From Hyaloperonospora brassicae (Eukaryota; Oomycota; Peronosporomycetes; Peronosporales; Peronosporaceae): a DNA stretch of 64,000 nucleotides. The translations under genes and the position numbers were made by a program. The notes under the pieces were generated by a model that was not told where the DNA came from, did no database searches, and worked only from the letters and a program-made list of their open reading frames with translations. The stretch is taken from contig CANTFL010001256.1 in assembly GCA_947650285.1 (NCBI GenBank), positions 462,281 to 526,280 on the forward strand, written 5' to 3'. Shown piece by piece: positions 60,329-64,000 of this stretch (within the stretch, counting starts at the first letter, position 1; each line of letters opens with the position of its first letter).

Positions 60329-60400
60329 GGGCCTTGCCGGAGATCGAATCTGGGACCTCTCGCACCCTAAGCGAGAATCATACCACTAGACCACAAGGCC
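60329..60400 (-). tRNA. tRNA-Pro(AGG), array copy 40
   Basis: A51.C63 mismatch; T4 run present. Next copy 415 bp on. Confidence 0.87.
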
Positions 60401-60743
60401 TCTCCACTGCTTTTCAGCCCCTCCTGTTTCAACCACAGCTTTGTCACACTGGCACGATACGCTGCAACACACTCGCAACGAGTGCATGCTCGAGTGCGAA
60501 CGCTTCCATGTCGTCACTTCTACCGACACTGGTCACTGTTTTCGGTCCAGTGAGATGCTCTGTCCACAGACCGTATACATGGATAGTGGTGTCATGCTTG
60601 CCGCAACGAGCGCAACGGTAGCGCCTTGACTTGCTCCATTCCACCGCTGTGCAATCAAGTCTTGGTTCGTGCCTCACACACACATGAGTAAAAGATATAG
60701 GCAGTCATACCAGTCATCCGTTGGGATCGATGGGCAACGAGCA

Positions 60744-60815
60744 GGGCCTTGCCGGAGATCGAATCCGGGACCTCTCGCACCCTAAGCGAGAATCATACCA
60801 CTAGACCACAAGGCC
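60744..60815 (-). tRNA. tRNA-Pro(AGG), array copy 41
   Basis: T stem paired; TGCCTCACA variant in the trailer. Next copy 414 bp on. Confidence 0.92.
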
Positions 60816-61157
60816 TCTCCACTGCTTTTCAGCCCCTCCTGTTTCAACCACAGCTTTGTCACACTGGCACGATACGCTGCAACACACTCGCAACGAGTGC
60901 ATGCTCGAGTGCGAACGCTTCCATGTCGTCACTTCTACCGACACTGGTCACTGTTTTCGGTCCAGTGAGATGCTCTGTCCACAGACCGTATACATGGATA
61001 GTGGTGTCATGCTTGCCGCAACGAGCGCAACGGTAGCGCCTTGACTTGCTCCATTCCACCGCTGTGCAATCAAGTCTTGGTTCGTGCTCACACACACATG
61101 AGTAAAAGATATAGGCAGTCATACCAGTCATCCGTTGGGATCGATGGGCAACGAGCA

Positions 61158-61229
61158 GGGCCTTGCCGGAGATCGAATCCGGGACCTCTCGCACCCTAAG
61201 CGAGAATCATACCACTAGACCACAAGGCC
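61158..61229 (-). tRNA. tRNA-Pro(AGG), array copy 42
   Basis: T stem paired; T4 run present. Next copy 416 bp on. Confidence 0.92.
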
Positions 61230-61573
61230 TCTCCACTGCTTTTCAGCCCCTCCTGTTTCAACCACAGCTTTGTCACACTGGCACGATACGCTGCAACACA
61301 CTCGCAACGAGTGCATGCTCGAGTGCGAACGCTTCCATGTCGTCACTTCTACCGACACTGGTCACTGTTTTCGGTCCAGTGAGATGCTCTGTCCACAGAC
61401 CGTATACATGGATAGTGGTGTCATGCTTGCCGCAACGAGCGCAACGGTAGCGCCTTGACTTGCTCCATTCCACCGCTGTGCAATCAAGTCTTGGTTCGTG
61501 CTCTCACACACACATGAGTAAAAGATATAGGCAGTCATACCAGTCATCTGTTGGGATCGATGGGCAACGAGCA

Positions 61574-61645
61574 GGGCCTTGCCGGAGATCGAATCCGGGA
61601 CCTCTCGCACCCTAAGCGAGAATCATACCACTAGACCACAAGGCC
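61574..61645 (-). tRNA. tRNA-Pro(AGG), array copy 43
   Basis: T stem paired; T4 run present. Next copy 416 bp on. Confidence 0.92.
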
Positions 61646-61989
61646 TCTCCACTGCTTTTCAGCCCCTCCTGTTTCAACCACAGCTTTGTCACACTGGCAC
61701 GATACGCTGCAACACACTCGCAACGAGTGCATGCTCGAGTGCGAACGCTTCCATGTCGTCACTTCTACCGACACTGGTCACTGTTTTCGGTCCAGTGAGA
61801 TGCTCTGTCCACAGACCGTATACATGGATAGTGGTGTCATGCTTGCCGCAACGAGCGCAACGGTAGCGCCTTGACTTGCTCCATTCCACCGCTGTGCAAT
61901 CAAGTCTTGGTTCGTGCTCTCACACACACATGAGTAAAAGATATAGGCAGTCATACCAGTCATCCGTTGGGATCGATGGGCAACGAGCA

Positions 61990-62061
61990 GGGCCTTGCCG
62001 GAGATCGAATCCGGGACCTCTCGCACCCTAAGCGAGAATCATACCACTAGACCACAAGGCC
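61990..62061 (-). tRNA. tRNA-Pro(AGG), array copy 44
   Basis: T stem paired; T4 run present. Next copy 415 bp on. Confidence 0.92.
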
Positions 62062-62404
62062 TCTCCACTGCTTTTCAGCCCCTCCTGTTTCAACCACAGC
62101 TTTGTCACACTGGCACGATACGCTGCAACACACTCGCAACGAGTGCATGCTCGAGTGCGAACGCTTCCATGTCGTCACTTCTACCGACACTGGTCACTGT
62201 TTTCGGTCCAGTGAGATGCTCTGTCCACAGACCGTATACATGGATAGTGGTGTCATGCTTGCCGCAACGAGCGCAACGGTAGCGCCTTGACTTGCTCCAT
62301 TCCACCGCTGTGCAATCAAGTCTTGGTTCGTGCCTCACACACACATGAGTAAAAGATATAGGCAGTCATACCAGTCATCCGTTGGGATCGATGGGCAACG
62401 AGCA

Positions 62405-62476
62405 GGGCCTTGCCGGAGATCGAATCCGGGACCTCTCGCACCCTAAGCGAGAATCATACCACTAGACCACAAGGCC
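62405..62476 (-). tRNA. tRNA-Pro(AGG), array copy 45
   Basis: T stem paired; TGCCTCACA variant in the trailer. Next copy 416 bp on. Confidence 0.92.
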
Positions 62477-62820
62477 TCTCCACTGCTTTTCAGCCCCTCC
62501 TGTTTCAACCACAGCTTTGTCACACTGGCACGATACGCTGCAACACACTCGCAACGAGTGCATGCTCGAGTGCGAACGCTTCCATGTCGTCACTTCTACC
62601 GACACTGGTCACTGTTTTCGGTCCAGTGAGATGCTCTGTCCACAGACCGTATACATGGATAGTGGTGTCATGCTTGCCGCAACGAGCGCAACGGTAGCGC
62701 CTTGACTTGCTCCATTCCACCGCTGTGCAATCAAGTCTTGGTTCGTGCTCTCACACACACATGAGTAAAAGATATAGGCAGTCATACCAGTCATCCGTTG
62801 GGATCGATGGGCAACGAGCA

Positions 62821-62892
62821 GGGCCTTGCCGGAGATCGAATCCGGGACCTCTCGCACCCTAAGCGAGAATCATACCACTAGACCACAAGGCC
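62821..62892 (-). tRNA. tRNA-Pro(AGG), array copy 46
   Basis: T stem paired; T4 run present. Next copy 414 bp on. Confidence 0.92.
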
Positions 62893-63234
62893 TCTCCACT
62901 GCTTTTCAGCCCCTCCTGTTTCAACCACAGCTTTGTCACACTGGCACGATACGCTGCAACACACTCGCAACGAGTGCATGCTCGAGTGCGAACGCTTCCA
63001 TGTCGTCACTTCTACCGACACTGGTCACTGTTTTCGGTCCAGTGAGATGCTCTGTCCACAGACCGTATACATGGATAGTGGTGTCATGCTTGCCGCAACG
63101 AGCGCAACGGTAGCGCCTTGACTTGCTCCATTCCACCGCTGTGCAATCAAGTCTTGGTTCGTGCTCACACACACATGAGTAAAAGATATAGGCAGTCATA
63201 CCAGTCATCCGTTGGGATCGATGGGCAACGAGCA

Positions 63235-63306
63235 GGGCCTTGCCGGAGATCGAATCTGGGACCTCTCGCACCCTAAGCGAGAATCATACCACTAGACCAC
63301 AAGGCC
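63235..63306 (-). tRNA. tRNA-Pro(AGG), array copy 47
   Basis: A51.C63 mismatch; T4 run present. Next copy 414 bp on. Confidence 0.87.
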
Positions 63307-63648
63307 TCTCCACTGCTTTTCAGCCCCTCCTGTTTCAACCACAGCTTTGTCACACTGGCACGATACGCTGCAACACACTCGCAACGAGTGCATGCTCGAG
63401 TGCGAACGCTTCCATGTCGTCACTTCTACCGACACTGGTCACTGTTTTCGGTCCAGTGAGATGCTCTGTCCACAGACCGTATACATGGATAGTGGTGTCA
63501 TGCTTGCCGCAACGAGCGCAACGGTAGCGCCTTGACTTGCTCCATTCCACCGCTGTGCAATCAAGTCTTGGTTCGTGCTCACACACACATGAGTAAAAGA
63601 TATAGGCAGTCATACCAGTCATCCGTTGGGATCGATGGGCAACGAGCA

Positions 63649-63720
63649 GGGCCTTGCCGGAGATCGAATCCGGGACCTCTCGCACCCTAAGCGAGAATCA
63701 TACCACTAGACCACAAGGCC
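63649..63720 (-). tRNA. tRNA-Pro(AGG), array copy 48 (last complete copy in window)
   Basis: T stem paired; T4 run present. The unit that follows is cut by the window edge inside the CA run, so the array continues. Confidence 0.92.
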
Positions 63721-64000
63721 TCTCCACTGCTTTTCAGCCCCTCCTGTTTCAACCACAGCTTTGTCACACTGGCACGATACGCTGCAACACACTCGCAACG
63801 AGTGCATGCTCGAGTGCGAACGCTTCCATGTCGTCACTTCTACCGACACTGGTCACTGTTTTCGGTCCAGTGAGATGCTCTGTCCACAGACCGTATACAT
63901 GGATAGTGGTGTCATGCTTGCCGCAACGAGCGCAACGGTAGCGCCTTGACTTGCTCCATTCCACCGCTGTGCAATCAAGTCTTCGTTCGTGCTCACACAC

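Larger units (their letters stand above)
43782..64000 (-). repeat. Tandem array of 414-417-bp units, each with one tRNA-Pro(AGG) gene; 48 complete tRNAs, runs off the right edge
   Basis: Every unit carries a tRNA-Pro on the minus strand, all in the same direction. The tRNA reads: acceptor GGCCTTG/CAAGGCC; D arm GTC/GAT; anticodon arm CTCGC-TTAGGGT-GCGAG with anticodon AGG; T arm CCGGA-TTCGATC-TCCGG; discriminator C. No intron, no CCA. The A box (TGGTCTAGTGG) is normal; the B box is GATTCGATCTC, with A53-U61 in place of the near-universal G53-C61. The rest of the unit (about 342 bp) is unrelated to tRNA and holds a short CA run whose length causes most of the unit-size change (416, 415 or 414). 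Apart from the first unit, copies differ at only a few positions: CCGGGA/CTGGGA, GAGATGCT/GAGGTGCT, TGCTTGCC/TGCTCGCC, CTTGGTTC/CTTCGTTC. Confidence 0.95.

Noticed and set aside
44155..63949. Repeated plus-strand frames of 95 and 62 codons in every array unit
   Set aside because: The 95-codon frame starts inside the tRNA on the opposite strand and exists only because units are near-identical; its composition is not protein-like, and the first unit changes it freely.
43782..64000. CRISPR-like or simple satellite array
   Set aside because: Units are over 400 bp with no short repeat/unique spacer structure, and each contains a full tRNA cloverleaf, so it is a tRNA-bearing tandem array.

Overview
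The window looks like nuclear DNA of an oomycete (water mould), probably a Phytophthora or downy-mildew relative. The evidence is compact, GC-rich host genes with short GT-AG introns (68-112 bp), a PHTF-type protein, a LicD/fukutin-type transferase, and Ty3/gypsy elements with chromodomains. The placement is inference; no rRNA or mitochondrial marker is present.

Layout. (1) 1-17.1 kb is the host-gene segment: the 3' part of a LicD-like gene (1-965), an eight-exon PHTF homologue (1801-4250), an unrecognised 314-aa gene on the minus strand (4853-5797), two DUF4460/TCAIM-like mitochondrial-type genes facing each other as an inverted pair (11839-12912 plus, 14458-15546 minus), and a VTT/TMEM41-like membrane protein (16224-17120). 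The DUF4460 pair share a 728-bp block with only five differences seen, while their 3' halves have diverged strongly, which is the signature of gene conversion. (2) 17.1-22.1 kb has no recognisable gene; from about 19.67 kb it becomes AT-rich and stop-dense. (3) 22.1-33.6 kb holds a badly decayed Ty3/gypsy element plus minisatellites. (4) 33633-41609 is a younger, structurally complete Ty3/gypsy chromodomain element. It has 391-bp LTRs, a CTTGA target-site duplication, a primer site and a polypurine tract, and it sits inside older repeat debris. It carries many in-frame stops and an extra gene on the opposite strand. Unlike everything around it, it is built almost end to end from short inverted repeats (arms of 7-11 bp, short loops) in its LTRs, sense genes and antisense gene. 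(5) 41.6-43.8 kb is older repeat debris with a 15-bp minisatellite. (6) 43.8-64.0 kb is a head-to-tail array of 414-417-bp units, each with one tRNA-Pro(AGG) gene on the minus strand. There are 48 complete copies in the window, the array runs off the right edge, and its left edge is a tRNA broken after the D arm.

The host genes show no shared operon or pathway. The two signals most worth following are the serial-hairpin retrotransposon and the tRNA-Pro array, whose copies all carry an unusual A53-U61 pair in the internal B box.
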